In this document: positions 23,409 through 35,040 of the stretch, in pieces
Layout: each line of letters opens with the position of its first letter
Numbering within the stretch: position 1 is the first letter of the stretch
Source of the DNA: Ceratodon purpureus
Lineage: Eukaryota > Streptophyta > Bryopsida > Pseudoditrichales > Ditrichaceae
Direction: 5' to 3'
DNA: 64,000 nucleotides
Assembly: GCA_014871385.1 (NCBI GenBank)
Contig: CM026433.1
Location: 5,271,823 to 5,335,822 of the forward strand
Position numbers and translations under genes: made by a program
The notes under the pieces: model-generated
What the model saw: the letters and a program-made list of their open reading frames with translations, nothing else
What the model was told of the DNA's origin: nothing
Database searches by the model: none

Positions 23409-23990
23409 CAATTGAGATCTGGGTTATAACCTAATGTCTATTACTCTTTCTATCTCTTATGTCCTTTTCCCTCTTCTTAACCTAAAAACAAAGTTTAAAC
23501 ACAAAATCAGGGAAAGTCGTCATATGACAGTCGCTCAGCTAGATAAACACAGGGAAGAGGAGTTTGTGTAAGTTAGAATGATGTCGATTCCAAGGATGAG
23601 TGGTTGGATAACTACGATAAAGAATTTCATGTATAGCTCTTGTCTCTGCAGATCATTGAAACTTCTGCAAGGTTGTCTGGCCCAGGGACGATGTCTTGTT
23701 AGGGGGTGCTTACTAGAAAACTCTGCATTTTTTAAATATCACAATTCTTTGGAGCGTATATCTCTATTGTGTATTTATTGTTCATGATCCATTAGCATGC
23801 TACCTAAACCCCACGTTCTTGACTAACTGTTTGTGGCAGAAAAGATTTTGCGGAATGAAGAAAAAACATTGCTTCCGATTGTTGTTGGAGGTGCTCATCG
23901 GTCTGGGATGACACAAGAGACAAATAAAAGTAGTATAAGTGGTGCTTAGATTCATTGGTCCAACCATTGAATCTGAGTACGTCTTTTTCT
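23409..23990. other. Intergenic DNA between MITE and Helitron island
   Basis: No convincing gene. A short plus-strand frame (23578-23787) has no family signature. Around 23800-24010 a short segment (CCAACCATTGAATCTGAGTA) echoes its own reverse complement weakly. Base composition shifts to very A+T-rich at about 24000. Confidence 0.4.
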
Positions 23991-24327
23991 ACTTTTATTG
24001 TGGTCATTATAGTGCACTCTTTTCGTACTGTCTACAACATATAACATTATACCATACTATATTACACTACACATACTATATTATACTATACTACATTATA
24101 CTACATATATATATATATATACCAAATTATATTATACTATACAATACATATACTACACTATATAGTATATACTATATTATGAATGCCAACAAATATTGTG
24201 AAAATGACATCCATCCAAAATCACAAGGACGACATACAAGTACAAAAAAAGAATTCTACACTTGAAAATACAAAGGTAGAGACTTCCAAAAATGCTCGAA
24301 ATGCAATAAAACGCAAGAGATAAACTA

Positions 24328-24964
24328 AAAATAGAAAAGAGTTCTCTGCATAAAATGAAATACTATCAAATAGTAAAATACTTAATAGAAAGATGCACAA
24401 CAAAAAGAGACAAATATGCCCAAGAAAGATCACCAAAATATTATCTCCATTAATTATAAATACAAAAATCATTCATTATACTAACCTAGATTCATTACCA
24501 ATTGTGAATCTGAACAAAGAGATAATCAATAAAAAAAAAAGAGAAAGAAAACAAGAATATTGAATACAATAGAAACTATAATAAATACAGATCTTCCATA
24601 TTCACATATACCTCAAACAAACCAACACCATTCTTTTAGCAAATCCCAAGATCTACACAATACAAAGAATCATAAAGCATGTCATATCGAGGTTGATATT
24701 GAATCATACATTGAAGAACCAATGTTAACAAAAACAATCCATATACAATAAACAAAAATAGAAAAGAGTTGTATGCACATAATGAAATGCTATCAAATAG
24801 TGACATACTTAGAAAACAGATGCGAAACAAAAAGAGAAGAGAAAAATATGCCCAAGAAAAGATCATCAAAATATCACTTCCATCAGTTATAAATACAAAG
24901 ATCATTCATAATGCCAACCAAGATACATTACCAATTATGAAACTAAACAAGAAGGAGATAATCA

Positions 24965-25009
<45 letters not shown>

Positions 25010-25110
25010 TATGTAGAACAAAAGGAATTGAGAAAATTAAATACCTCTGAATCTACAGTAAATACAAATTATCCATATGCACATATACTTCAAACAAACC
25101 AACATATGGT
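24328..25110 (+). repeat. Tandem duplication of ~420 bp at the Helitron 5' side
   Basis: Two diverged direct copies start near 24328 and 24748. Shared blocks are AAAATAGAAAAGAGTT, ATGCCCAAGAAA, ATCATTCAT and ACAAACCAACA. Copy 2 encodes a basic, helical stretch (RKQMRNKKRREKYAQEK) and copy 1 an eroded version, so the duplication copied part of an N-terminal basic domain. It is interrupted by a 41-A homopolymer at 24967-25007. Confidence 0.65.
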
Positions 25111-25712
25111 GACAAATATAGTAGAATCAAACATTGAAAAACCATTGTTGACAAAGAAGCAAAAAACCACCGATGCAATATATAATTTCATCAAAAATAA
25201 AAACAACCCAATTTTTAAACCATTCGCTAACCAAGTAAAAATCAATTTAAATACAATAAATAAAAATTGTAGAGCTAAATACACATTACTTAAGAACCTC
25301 AAATTGATTAATGTAAAGCGAAGAACCCTATATACTTCACATAAATACATGAAAGACTTACAAATGATTAATCGTAAATAAAAAGAGCTTTATAGATAAC
25401 AAAATAATAAATATCATTTTCCTCCAAAAATTACCTTCAAAAACAATGTACATTGCTTTCAGCAATATAATGACTATATGACAAACAAATCATTCATTTT
25501 ATTGAATTGTTCAGTATGCAATTAAATGACAAATACAACATCCCTTTAAAAGTATGATATTGATGATATTAATGATATATTTCCTCACATGAGAATATTA
25601 TTAACATTCAATCCAAACTACCACATGTACAACAAGTCAACTATACCCCAAGAACTTTATAATGATACCCAACATATACATATAAACATAATATGCATTA
25701 TATGCCAAACAA

Positions 25713-26353
25713 ATGCCTAAATTTGCTCTTGCAAATGGCTTGTGGATGGGAGAAGTAGATAAATTGCTACTTAAACTAACAACAGTAGAACAATCACTTA
25801 TTTCTAAATACCGGTGTCGTGCAATACTTATAAAATTACGATACATTAAAAGTCGAAATGGACAATATGCTCTAAAGGGAATCTTGGTGAGCTTTGCTCA
25901 AGATCCAATTACTGCAAACAAATTAATTACCATTATACCACCATCATTGGATTCATTATCTGATTCAATTGCAGTCTATTTTGTAAAGGCCACTCATCCA
26001 CCAATAAAGGTCATAAAAGCATGTGACTTATTATATGTTATAAGGTTGTAGTGTAAGCTTGAATTACATGGCTTCAAATACATCATATGAGATACAAGGA
26101 CATAACAATAGATACTCAAACTCTAAATACACTACCATACAATGATATACCAAGCTCAATGTTAAGATTTATATTTGAGTCTACAAACATTAGATTAGCC
26201 AATGCTGAACATCGCACCAGCATAACTAATCTCCATGATGTATCAAAAAAAGATCCTATTAACATATCTATTCCAGTGATAGAAACTTCAGGACTCATTG
26301 ACTTTGACGGCACAGATATTGATGCCAATGAAATGATGCAAATGGCTATATAA
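25713..26353 (+). pseudogene. DUF6570-like N-terminal domain of Helitron protein
   Basis: The frame 25713-26051 has the DUF6570 pattern: ANGLWMGEVDKLL, then LTTVEQSLISKYRCRAI, then LKGILVSFAQDP and a hydrophobic IAVYFVKATHPP block. After a stop and frameshift at about 26051 the same domain continues from about 26068 (WLQIHHMRYKDITID...LPYNDIP) in a new frame to 26353. The order and spacing match what I know of this domain upstream of Helitron Rep. The break shows it is non-functional. The role of DUF6570 is unknown. Confidence 0.6.
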
Positions 26354-26674
26354 AATATCTAAAATAACTTATACATGTCTTGTACTCACGGATCAAGTAT
26401 GGTTAATGAATACAACAACAATGATCTTATTGCTAGTATATTTCCCAATCTTTTTCTATATAGCATAGGAGTATTTGAAATGAGTATTCGTTCCATAAAA
26501 ATCTGTCTACAAACACATGTACGTTATCTATTCAATCTTAATGATAAAATACACGAATTTTGAAAATATCATTTATTTCCATTCTTCATATTCAATGTAA
26601 TACAATGGCAACAAATATGTCTTGGTTCTAAACTCACTGTATCAAAACCCTCGTTTATTTCAGAGGCTATACTA

Positions 26675-27778
26675 TTGATTAACATAAAATCTATAAACTT
26701 CAACAAGTTAATTGACAACCCATTGACATATACAGACAATAAGGACATACAAATTCTATTACGACAAATTAAAGCATCTAGCAAACAGGTCCTTGCATCA
26801 GGCAGCTCTCGTAAAACTCAACGAGATCAAAGCATAAGTATGATGCATCGATTAGGTGTGCCAAGTATATTCTTCACAATTAATCCAACTGCCATTCACC
26901 ATCCGCTAGTATGTTTATATAGTGGAGAGAATATAAACCTAGATGTTCACTTTGATACCAATATATCTAACAAAAATAGAAGACACTATATTGCAACAAC
27001 AAATCCAAAAGCTCAAGCCACTTTTGTGCAAACCATTATAAATGCCACAATTCAATACATACTCTGTACAAAAAAGAAAAATAAACAAAAAAATAAAGAC
27101 AAATCCAGAGTACTTGGTAACGTAACTGCGCATAATGGTTGTTATGAGTCAGCAAAAAATGGAACCCTCCACATACACACTCTACTATGGTTAGCAAACG
27201 CACCTAATCCAAATGAACAAACTTTAAAACTACAAACTGATCTAATCTTTCAAGCATCTTTGATCAAGTATTTGAACAACACCATTATAAGAGACACTAC
27301 ATCATTTTAAAGTACCATCAATAACGAACACATTGAAAAAAAACTAAACGGTGAAGACAATCATTCAAATCTCATTAATGAAAACATACACCCTTGCACA
27401 ACACGAGCTCCAAATACAAATTAAAAAAAAATCTTAAACAACTTCAAAAATGATGTGATAACACTAATAAATGTATGCAATAGACACGTCTGTAACCCAG
27501 CATGTTATAAAAACAATAAAGATGCACAAACAAAACTATATAGATACGGATATCCTGCTCCATTAATTTCCAAAACACACTTTGATCAAGACAAAAGTTT
27601 ATTACATATCAAACGAAAAGACAAGTGGCTAAACAATGCAAATCCATGGATACTAAGTGCATGTAGATGCAACCACGACATTATATTCATAGACATTTCT
27701 GGAAAAGACGCCAAAGCCAATATATATTATATTACCGATTACATCACAAAATCCTCGATATATACATTACATATGTAA
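26675..27778 (+). pseudogene. Helitron Rep (HUH nuclease) remnant
   Basis: 26675-27310 contains the Helitron_like_N core: a conserved MMHRLGVPSIFFTINPTAIH segment and later the metal-binding HUH motif as NGTLHIHTLLWL (H-I-H). Stops and a frameshift separate it from 27455-27778, where the tyrosine motif appears as NIYYITDYITK, retaining two tyrosines and the following lysine. In Helitrons these residues nick DNA and join covalently to the 5' end during rolling-circle transposition. The break between the HUH and tyrosine motifs makes this copy inactive. Confidence 0.8.
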
Positions 27779-27877
27779 TCTTTCTTACAAATTGCCATAC
27801 AAAAGATTGGAACTACATATGATAAACAATCATATAAAGAATCCATTGATCGCAGTTGTCGACTACTTATAAAATGT

Positions 27878-28585
27878 TTGAATACTATTGGTTCTCAACA
27901 AGAGATATCCGCAACAATGGCCATCAACTACCTCATGAATCATCCGGATCATATAACAAACTATAATTTCACTTATATTCCATGGTATAGTTTATCATAT
28001 TGGGTTCAAGAACAAGAGCAATTTTTAAATAATTCCAATGAAACCGTACATGAACGAGGAAGTTTTGAAACATTTCAATTGTGCAAGCAAAAGAATGGAA
28101 ATCAAATTGTATTGCATAACTTCCGCATAAACTACCAATACTGTCCACTTATTTGTGCCTCAATGTCACCATATGAATTTGCTAGCACAACATCCAAATC
28201 GAACCATTCTTGTCGATTCAAATATCATAAAGAACATCTCCAATCTCAATCTCATAGTCTTTATAAATTCAAAAATGCCAAAATTCCAGTTATTCAATGT
28301 TATAACATTCCTTCCAAAAACAATGATCTTGAAAACTACAGTCGTGCTGTGTGCATATTGTTTACATCGTGGCGTACAATCCACGATTTGAAACCAACAC
28401 AATACAATTCATGGCAAGAAGTATATTCACTACATCAACAAAGTATATCACCGTACGATAAACAAATCATATCAAACATAGATATTATCCAAGAATGCAA
28501 AGAATCCAGAGATGCAGACAGACTCATGATTAACAACATGAAATCAAATTCATCCACTGCAAATACCTACAACGAAGAAGAATAA
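27878..28585 (+). pseudogene. Central Helitron region between Rep and helicase
   Basis: A 235-aa frame fits the Rep-to-helicase linker of Helitron proteins: ISATMAINYLMNHPDHITNY near the start, a middle rich in Cys/His/aromatics, and a C-terminal segment with SPYDKQIISNIDIIQECKES followed by RDADR, as seen in fungal-type elements. It ends at TAA and is followed by an A-run and a (TA)n microsatellite (28672-28779) that separate it from the helicase start. No catalytic function can be assigned. Confidence 0.6.
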
Positions 28586-28590
28586 CAACG

Positions 28591-28782
<192 letters not shown>

Positions 28783-28884
28783 CATACAAGATGAACATAT
28801 TGTAAATCCAACACAAGATAACACACTAGATTTACAATATTTACGGTATAACACAAGTATGAAAAGTTATGCACCACTAGTATA

Positions 28885-31640
28885 ATGGACACATTCCAAA
28901 GTATGACTACAAACATAAATGTTCCAACACAAAACATATCAAAAGAAACTTTTGGTATATCCAAAAAGTCTTATATTTCCCCCATTAAAAATTGGTTGAA
29001 AGAATTACGCACTCAAGAAAAATCCACTAAAACAAATTCACAACCAAACACACAACAAAGTTCAAAAATAAATATCACATCTCATAGTGCACCATTATTA
29101 AGAACTTTAATCAATCAAGATACTCTAAATCTATCTTTAAATGATGATAATGATATTCACTCGAATAACACATACGACACTTCATTACAAATGAAAATAC
29201 AAAGCATACTCAATCTTTCAACTGAACAAAATCAAATCTTCGTACGATTCACTCAAAACCTAGGAACAACTACCTCTATTAACCTCGAAAAATCCAGGAA
29301 AGCCGAAATGGATTTTTGCTGTTTTGGGCAGCCAAGATGAAGGGGTTAAAATTCATATTTTTGCCTAAGATTTTTATTGGATGCTCCCTATACTGCAAAG
29401 TGTAAGTGGTAATATTTTAAAAGCCAAATTCCAATTTTAAGACCTTCATCTAGAAATTTTAAGTTTCAAGTCCAAAACGGGCAGCTTAAAATTAGGGTTT
29501 TTTAAAATTTGTTTTCTTGAAATATTTTCATAACCAAACCACCACTCAAATTCCAAATAGACCCAAGTCAAAAAATAAACCAATTTTACAAGGGCAGCCT
29601 CCAAAAATTACAAAGACAAGCTTCAAATTTTTGAACTATTTCTTTCAAAATTCGTCAAAATTTGAGATTTTGAAATTTTTCAAAAATAATTTCGCCCATG
29701 ACTAAAAGATGTATAAAGTCACCTAACCACCGTTTAGATTTTTCTAAAACCAAGTATATGTAACGTCATACATGTTTTAGGATATCAACGTTTTTAGGCC
29801 CGCTTCTAGAAAATAATTTTTATGAAGGTCTTTAATAAGGAATGAGTCTCTAAAAATTTTCATGGAGGTAACCGACTTGATTACCTATATGGAATAAAAT
29901 ATGAGCAAAATGTTTGGGATAATGAACATCAAGTCCCCATTTTCATCATTTACCCTATGTCGTTTAGTTTATACCCAAAAAAACGTTTGCTGCAACTTTG
30001 AACATTTATAATCTCACAAATGGTGAACATCCAACGGTTGAAAATTTCATTAGTACTTTCAAAAAGAGTAAAGTACAAGATCTTACGGTTCAATGTCTAA
30101 AAAAAGGAAAAAATATTGGTCCAAACCGTCATTCCCACAAAGCGGTCAAAAATGACAGTTTTGGAACTTGGAGCTTCAAAAAACGGCTGGATTTTTAGGG
30201 ATTAATCAAATATTGACGTATGTTGGAGGTGTAGCTGTTACAGGAAAAAAACAAAAATCATTAGAGCTATGAAACTATATTTTCAAGAATCTCAAATAAA
30301 ACACAGACTAAAAGTGGGCGCTTCCACAACAAGTGTAGCTATAGTAATAGGTGGATCTTCTATTCATTCTTTAGCACGAATAACTATAGATAAATCAATA
30401 AACTCTGTCATGCTTAAATCAAGCACAAACAAGTGGGCTGAAATAGACCACTTGATCATAATGAAGTATCTATGATGGGTTGCAATATGCTTAGAACCCT
30501 CAATTTGAAACTACAAAATTTTGAAGCATACATGTTGTCATTTTGGAGGTACAAACATTCTCTTCATGGGTGATTTCATGCAATTTCCACCTATCAATGA
30601 CGCACCCTTTTATATCACAAATGTTGAGCCTACATTTGCATTTCCAAAACAAACACAAAATTTTTTATTGAAAAGAGCCTATGGGAAAATTATGTTTGTC
30701 TAAATAGAACCATTATCTCAAAAAAAATGAGGCAAGTAGAAGATCTACAATATAGTAACCTATTAAAAAATATCTGAGAAGAGAATTTCTCAAAACAAGA
30801 TTTTGATTTATTAAGTACTCAATTTTTAACAAATCCAAAAATTAACCTCCTCGAACCTACATGGGAAGATACATGATACATTGTTCTACGCAATGATCCA
30901 AGTAATGCAATCAATCACTACATGATCAAACACAACTTAAAAAAACACAATCATTTATCTTACACCATTGTAGCTACAGACACATACAAAAAAATAACTC
31001 CTTTAACAAGGCATTCAGTTATTAGTTCGACAAACCATTCCTCCTAAAAAGAATCAAAACCTCCTCCCATTCCTGAAATTATATAAACGAATAAAAGTTA
31101 TATTGACTGAAAACATCTATACAAGATTGGGGCTAGTAAACGGTGCAATGGGAGAAATCACTCAAGTTCTCCTTGACCAAACAAACTCATCTACAAAAAA
31201 TATTATGCATGCGCCAACCCACGTCTTGGTGGATTTCTCAAAATTCATGAGCAACCAATCAACTCTATTTCAAATACAACTTGAAGTACTATCTAAGAAT
31301 ATTGTACCTATTGCACTTGTATCCAAAGTTATGGTGTTCAATTATTCAACACATGGATACAAACATGACAAAACATTTAAAATAAATAGATACCACTACC
31401 TCTTATACCTGCATTTTGTCTCACTGATTACAAAGCACAAGGACAAACTCACAGTCATCTCATAATAAATTTAGAAAACCTTCAAGATGGAAAACCTCTT
31501 AATATGCACAACATCTATGTAACGTTATCATGACTTCGTTCCTTATATGGCCTCGTAATACTTTGAGACATCGCTTTTGAAGAAATCAATAAATATAAAT
31601 TTAACAAAAGAAGTGTACAATACATGCTACAAAACCATCA
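28885..31640 (+). pseudogene. Helitron Pif1-type helicase, broken
   Basis: 28885-29282 ends with the helicase entry motif (ILNLSTEQNQIFVRF). A 918-bp insertion follows. Coding resumes at 30201 with ILTYVGGVAVTGKKQ, a degraded Walker A (GVAGTGKS expected). Later pieces are IHRLKVGAS...VAIVIGGSSIHSLA (30269-30475), GGTNILFMGDFMQFPPI (30521-30703, the GDFxQFPP motif), and at 31103-31560 TENIYTRLGLVNGAMG, VMVFNYST, a TDYKAQGQTHSH segment and NIYVTLSRLRSLYGLVIL in changed frames. These are hallmark Pif1/RecD-like blocks in correct order. Several stops and frameshifts plus the damaged ATP-binding loop show it is dead. Confidence 0.8.
29283..30200. mobile_element. 918-bp insertion in the Helitron helicase, 5-bp duplication
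   Basis: ATTAA flanks the segment at 29278-29282 and 30201-30205. The ends are short imperfect inverted repeats: CCTCGAAAAATCCAG at the left and CTGGATTTTTAGGG at the right. Removing the segment plus one ATTAA restores a continuous helicase reading frame (TTSINQILTYVGGVA), so the insertion boundaries are well supported. It has no transposase-like frame, so it is a non-autonomous DNA element of unassigned superfamily. TTAA is embedded in the duplication, so a piggyBac-like element is one alternative. Confidence 0.65.
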
Positions 31641-31659
31641 AACATCTCCCAATAATCAA

Positions 31660-32430
31660 CCAAATGATTAACAACTTGAACATCTTCCAATAAGAAATAT
31701 AAGAGACACCAAGAAGTACAAAACACACCCCACAATCAAGCTACCAATATTAGAATATATAGATACACCTATATCTAAAAATATTGAATCGTCAATATCT
31801 AAAAATATAGAAACATCAAGATCTACAAATATTGAGCCACAAATATCTGAACAACTAGACAATAACTATTTGATTACTAAATATGAATTAACACGACATC
31901 ATGAGATCACATTACTCAATGCTTCAGGATAGTTAAGTGATGAGCACATGGGAGCGGGAATGCAAATATTGTATGAAAGCCAACTTAAGCATCAAGGTTA
32001 TGAAGAACATTTTTATGTCACATTACATAGAAGATCAAAATATACAACAAAATGTCATCAATAATTATTCATAAATGGAAATCATTGGATCCTAGCTCTC
32101 ATTCAACCAAATAACATATATTACCAAGTCATAATATGCGATTCCAAAAAACCTCAAAACTCATTGTTACCCCATGACACAACTTAAAAAACTTCAACAA
32201 CTCATCCTTTCTATAACATTCTAGTATAAATATGCAAAATATTATGCAACAGCTAGACAATTCATCATGTCGAGTGTTTGTATTAGGATATGCAACTGAT
32301 ATTGCATATGAAATAAATCTTGAAACATCAATATACAGTATACCCAATATGAGACATCATCTACGAGATTGCATTACACAATCAAAACTAATGCCTTTTC
32401 CAAAACCACATAATGGATTAATGAATAATT
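31660..32430 (+). pseudogene. Ulp1-like (C48) cysteine protease domain of the Helitron
   Basis: Downstream of the helicase, in broken frames, lies a C48-type protease pattern: LSDEHMGAGMQIL (about 31933), then GNHWILALIQPNN with the catalytic His and ICDSK with the Asp (about 32074-32160), then QLDNSSCRVFVLGYATDIAY with the Gln-side region and catalytic Cys, and a typical MRHHLRDCI...PFPKP tail (32232-32430). Order and spacing suit a SUMO-protease-like fold. The Gly usually after the Cys is Arg here. A stop near 32062 and a shift near 32190 inactivate it. Whether it was fused to the helicase or encoded separately is unclear. Confidence 0.65.
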
Positions 32431-32621
32431 CATACACAATATATATGAACCATATTCGTTATAAAAATTCATTACTTCAAAATATCATTTATTTATATTA
32501 CATATATACATACTACTACTATGCAATATCATATATACCAACTATCTTATTCAATTATATACAAATCTATTATAAAATATCAATCGTCACAGGTAATGCA
32601 AAGAATAGCGCAGCCCTAGTG

Positions 32622-32908
32622 ACCATTTCTAGGTTCTTATGTAATTAGAATCCATTTATGTGCCAAAGCATATTATTTGGATAAATATTATTATTATTAA
32701 TATTCTTATTTTTAGATTCAAATTTTTATTTGGATGAATATATAATATTGATAGTGTTTTTTACTTTTCAAGATTTATAAGATTTTGAAAATAAATTATG
32801 AATGTATTTATAACATCCATTTTCTTAATATGTAAAAAAAATATACAATTTAGTAGGTTGTATCTAAAGGAAAATAGAAAATAATTAGAGAATTTCAAAT
32901 AGCACATA
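32622..32908 (+). repeat. Dispersed ~290-bp AT-rich repeat, copy B
   Basis: Same-orientation partner of 3838-4126, about 90% similar by eye. It starts right after the last Helitron protein fragments, close to where the AT-rich island ends, so it may mark the Helitron edge or an independent insertion there. Confidence 0.85.
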
Positions 32909-34119
32909 AATAAATCTTATAGTAAGAAAAAAAAAAGATATGTATTTTGAAATGATCCTTGATTTTGTAAAAGGGGGTGTGCTGAAATTGCCTTACATTC
33001 TCCAAAATTAAAACTACTCAAAGGGTAGTCTAAAACTGTCCCATTGAAAATCCAAACTGTAGATATGTTGAGGTCAATGAGGAAAAGAAACACAAAACAT
33101 TTCAATGCAATCGGAGTAGATCTCAAATTTCTAGAATTTTTTGAAGTATAGATTGTATATTTCTCTTTTATTTCAAAGGGCAGTTTTGGTAAAAGGGGGT
33201 CTTGTAGATGGACCCCTGGCACGTCATAGATACTAGATGAAATTTATGAAGTTTGGATGAAAATAGAAGACTAAATGAAATCTTTTATATGGATGAAAAC
33301 TAGATTTTGGATGAAAATTACGTTCTAGATGATAATTGTCATTTGGATGAAAAAATCAGCACCCTTTTTTGATGGAAATGGTTAGTTAGATGAAAATTTT
33401 CAATTGAATGAAAACTGTCATAAATGTAAATGGATGAAAAAATATTGGACCCATTATTTTGCAAGTGCGGACCCTTTGAAAATTTGTCTTGTCACTTTCT
33501 GCCCCATTGAATGACGGGCAACTTGGGCAGAAAATGGGAGATTTCCATTGGTTATTGGCTGCCCGGATTTCGAGCAGATTCTTCTAAAATTCATAACTTT
33601 TGCATCATAACTCCAAATGCTTCGAAATTTACGGCATTGGAAAGCTATCGTTGAGAGCTACATGGCGTAAAAATTTCAGAAAATAATAAAATTCAAAAAC
33701 CTTAGAATAGTCTGACCAGAAGTGCTGCGACCCCAAATGGGTCTCAAGGGCCTTTAGGGGTTAATGTTTTGCAGTTGGAGATGTGGTATCCAGGAGAGTG
33801 GAGGATATTTCGGTAGGGCCGCAGGAAAATACCCATTTTTACTCCGGCTGCTGAGTTTACGACACACACTTCCGAATACTATCTCGAGACGTTGGGAAGA
33901 AAACAAGTTTTGACATATTGTGTCTTAGCATTGTTTAATGAGGGTGAGATTACTACACTGTACTTCGGGTTACTCGATATCATCGTGAAAATTAGTTACC
34001 AGTCACTTGTGAAAGTTTTGTTTCACGTGCTGGCGTCTTGCTTCTAGACGCCTGATCAAATCCAGTAGCCCGATTTTTGTAGAAACTGGATGTTTTCCAT
34101 CCATTTCTAGTTTTTTTCA
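32909..34119. other. Intergenic repeat-derived DNA
   Basis: No gene recognised. 33230-33450 contains degenerate copies of TGGATGAAAA at irregular spacing. 33480-33780 has a GGGCAG/CTGCCC pair around a TTTCATTGG-like stretch and text reminiscent of plant LTR-retrotransposon non-coding DNA (TTCATAACTTTTGCATCATA), but no LTR pair was found. Confidence 0.4.
33230..33450 (+). repeat. Degenerate TGGATGAAAA repeat cluster
   Basis: The word (T/A)GGATGAAAA or a close variant occurs about nine times in 220 bp at spacings of 15-35 bp. It looks like an eroded minisatellite. Confidence 0.6.
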
Positions 34120-34445
34120 ATTTTCGTGCTAGATTTAAAAAGTTCATCTTGTGTGATTTTTCTAGGGGAATCTAACCGTGAAAAAATCAACCCGAGATTC
34201 CTTATGCATCAACTTGTAGGTCAAATTCTCGACTAATTTGAAACTTTTTCAACTAGAATTAGGGATTTGAGCCTAATTTGGTCATCATTGTATTAAAATG
34301 GGAAATTGAAGAGTCTATCTTGTATGCTTTTGCAAGGCGGATCTAGCCATGAAAAAATCAACCCGAGATTCCTTCCAAATCAACATTTAGGTCAAATTCT
34401 CCATTAATTTGACACTTTTTCAACAAGAATTAGGGGTTTGGGATG
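34120..34445 (+). repeat. Tandem duplication with 171-bp period
   Basis: Two diverged copies share GAAAAAATCAACCCGAGATT (starting 34180 and 34351), AGGTCAAATTCTC and ACTTTTTCAAC(T/A)AGAATTAG. No coding capacity. It may be part of a larger satellite or an LTR interior. Confidence 0.75.
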
Positions 34446-34929
34446 GTACAAGACGGAGGGTAAGCCAAGGCGATGGTAGACTGTTTGTGAGGATGAGTGT
34501 GGGGCCCTTTGCTGCAAATTTGTGCGGCCGATGTCAGAAGAGATGCTCTCCGATGAACCCTTTGCCGATCCAAACGAGGTTGAACAGGTTTTTTTTGTTG
34601 GATAGCTCCCAAAAACACAAGGAAATTTAGGGGTTAAGACTTTGAGATAAGAATTTTTTATATGTCAATATCAACTATTAAATTTTGATCTTGGCAAAAG
34701 TAACAAATAAACAAGCCTACAAGGTGCATCTAGTCAAATTTTAAGTTCATAATTTCACCATATGAACTATGATATATTGTACCAAAAGCATTTATAATAT
34801 GTAGCATTCAAAATATATTTTTGGTGTAATTGGACATTGCTTGGTGTTTTCTTTTGATACCCTATTTACTTAATTATTCAATGAAGTGAACTTGTTGAGG
34901 TTTATACTTGGTGACTGTTCATTTCAGAC
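34446..34929. other. Intergenic DNA upstream of the LINE
   Basis: No gene or element recognised. A short open frame at 34409-34630 lacks family signals. Confidence 0.45.
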
Positions 34930-35040
34930 ACAATTAACAACCTTCACTTTGGTTTGAATCCCGTGGCCGCTATCTCAACTAAGTGTTTAGTGCTTGATTC
35001 TGGAAGAATCTCAGCGTTTTCTACAGGTTTGTTATTGATG

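Noticed and set aside
24040-24180. CTACATTATACTACA/TATA-rich stretch as a possible promoter or CRISPR-like array
   Set aside because: It is an irregular AT microsatellite with no regular spacer-repeat structure.
34945-34975. TTTGAATCCCGTGG resembling a tRNA B box
   Set aside because: No A box, anticodon stem or acceptor pairing could be built around it.
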